DNA of 48,384 bases, from positions 1-48,384 of the forward strand of contig JAFXTH010000004.1 of NCBI GenBank assembly GCA_017525035.1, written 5' to 3'. The translations under genes and the position numbers were made by a program. Positions 47,551-48,384 of the stretch are shown here, in pieces; the stretch's first letter is position 1; the number at the start of each line of letters is the position of its first letter. This DNA comes from Bacilli bacterium. Its GTDB lineage: Bacteria > Bacillota_I > Bacilli_A > RF39 > UBA660. The notes under the pieces are model-generated. The model did not search any database. It saw nothing but the letters and a program-made list of their open reading frames with translations, and was not told the DNA's origin.

Positions 47551-48166
47551 TAGTAGTTTTATTTAAATTATCATATTTACTATATGACTCCAAAGACATG
47601 TTTCTTAATGATTCATCTCTAAATTTTGTTTGCTCATGAATTTTTGAAATAACACTATCTGCAAATAAATCATTTATTCTTGAATTGATTCTATCCATTT
47701 GCTCAACTGTTTCTAGTTTATATTTTTTGATAATATTAGTTGAGAAGTTAGTGCATATCTCTGTTTTAAGTTCTACTTCTATTTCTTCATTTATTTTTTC
47801 TGTTTCTTTTAATAACTCTTGATAATATTCTTCTAAATATTCTTTTGATAGAATACCATCTTCTTCTTTTGATAAGAAGTTTTCTTTTAGTCTATTTTTT
47901 TTATCTTCTATTTTTGCATTAACTATGTCATTAATTGTTTTCTTTTCTTTATATAAAATACCTAATAATTCTTCTTTAGTATATTCGATATTTGTTTCTT
48001 CAAAATAACTTTTAAAGAATAAGAATAATTTGTTTATCTCTAATGCAACACAGTTGTCTGTTGTGCTTTTTAGAGATTCAAGGTTTCTTTCCATTTCAAG
48101 AACTAGACTATTTTTAAATATTTCTTTGTTTTTAGTTTCAAACATCTTGCTTACGTCTATATCCAT
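47531..48166 (-). CDS. Hypothetical coiled-coil protein
   Basis: 211 residues, soluble, highly charged and almost entirely helical, with long Glu/Lys-rich stretches (about 60-150) that should form coiled coils. No catalytic motif or membrane helix. It starts at 48166 behind AGAAAGGTATG and has the promoter at 48195-48223. It ends just where the promoter of the T-box operon begins. Function unknown. Confidence 0.65.
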   Translation of the reverse strand: MDIDVSKMFETKNKEIFKNSLVLEMERNLESLKSTTDNCVALEINKLFLFFKSYFEETNIEYTKEELLGILYKEKKTINDIVNAKIEDKKNRLKENFLSKEEDGILSKEYLEEYYQELLKETEKINEEIEVELKTEICTNFSTNIIKKYKLETVEQMDRINSRINDLFADSVISKIHEQTKFRDESLRNMSLESYSKYDNLNKTTIENNDN

Positions 48167-48194
48167 AAAATCATACCTTTCTTATCTTATATTG

Positions 48195-48223
48195 ATATTA
48201 ACAAAAAATGGCATTATAGTCAA
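48195..48223 (-). promoter_or_regulatory. Promoter of the coiled-coil gene
   Basis: TTGACT, 17-base spacer, extended -10 TGTTAATAT. Leader is about 25 bases. Confidence 0.65.
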
Positions 48224-48227
48224 GATT

Positions 48228-48384
48228 CTAGGCTTGCTCTATTTCTTCTTTTAGCCTTATATTACTTAGCAATTCTGTTAATAGCAATACGTAGTTTTTA
48301 TCAAGTTTTATTGTGTCAAGAATTACAATTAAGTTATTGTGTTTCATTTGAAATCTAAACATACGTGATAAGTTAAATGCGGTC
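48228..48384 (-). CDS. C-terminal end of an unknown protein (cut by window edge)
   Basis: The last 51 codons of a gene entering from the right edge, ending in TAG at 48230-48228. The visible part has an internal hydrophobic strand (NLIVILDTIKL) and a helical acidic end (LLSNIRLKEEIEQA). Not enough to name a family. The promoter of the next gene lies directly behind its stop codon. Confidence 0.55.
   Translation of the reverse strand, partial: TAFNLSRMFRFQMKHNNLIVILDTIKLDKNYVLLLTELLSNIRLKEEIEQA

Noticed and set aside
1-48384. CRISPR arrays, tRNA or rRNA genes, insertion sequences, prophage genes
   Set aside because: No spaced direct repeats, cloverleaf with CCA end, transposase or phage-type protein could be found on reading both strands.

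Overview
The window is about 48 kb of very A+T-rich bacterial chromosome with nearly all genes on the minus strand. The gene content indicates an endospore-forming, low-G+C member of the Bacilli. It carries the delta subunit of RNA polymerase, DUF1146 and DUF1934 (YwiB) proteins, Veg, SpoVG, YabP/YabQ, SpoIIQ, SpoIIID, SpoIIR and a YtaF-like protein. Codon bias, strong GGAGG/GGTGAT ribosome sites and a recurrent extended -10 promoter (TGnTATAAT) fit this. The pyrophosphate-type phosphofructokinase, lone PduL acyltransferase and compact gene spacing suggest a fermentative, possibly gut-associated uncultured lineage; that placement is inference.

Layout, left to right. 1-13.7 kb is an accessory-like region of short transcription units, many with their own promoter and terminator: a membrane zinc peptidase (cut by the edge), an S51 peptidase, two HAD phosphatases, a lipoprotein, a GNAT acetyltransferase, an unknown gene next to a divergent intracellular GH10 glycosidase, a tandem pair of unknown paralogues, PPi-PFK, a collapsed GNAT remnant, an SPL-type radical SAM protein, a putative 2H phosphoesterase, a flavodoxin-like reductase, and a WYL regulator with a SIS-domain partner. 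13.8-30.5 kb is a core block that resembles the B. subtilis secA-hpf-tagO-spoIIID-spoIIQ-rpiB-rpmE-murA-spoIIR-prmC-prfA-rpoE-argS-ywiB neighbourhood. 30.6-35.7 kb holds the only two genes on the plus strand (a class A PBP and a LemA-like protein) with pduL, ung and an AGCS symporter facing them. 35.7-46.4 kb joins genes that in B. subtilis flank the replication origin on opposite sides: rlmH-walJ-M23-dnaB-rplI-DHH on one side, yabQ-yabP-spoVG-veg-rsmA-yabE-like-tatD-metG on the other, with no dnaA or origin between them.

The most unusual locus is at the right end. A T-box leader with an AUG specifier and a UGGU tRNA-end pairing motif (47.3-47.5 kb) precedes a 118-codon ORF that starts as a near-perfect EF-Tu N-terminus, P-loop included, and then becomes an unrelated lysine-rich tail. 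A dUTPase and methionyl-tRNA synthetase follow, tightly packed. So metG appears to be controlled by uncharged tRNA-Met through a leader whose first translated gene is an EF-Tu fragment.

No tRNA or rRNA genes, insertion sequences, prophage or CRISPR arrays were recognised, and there is no unexplained gap over 300 bases.
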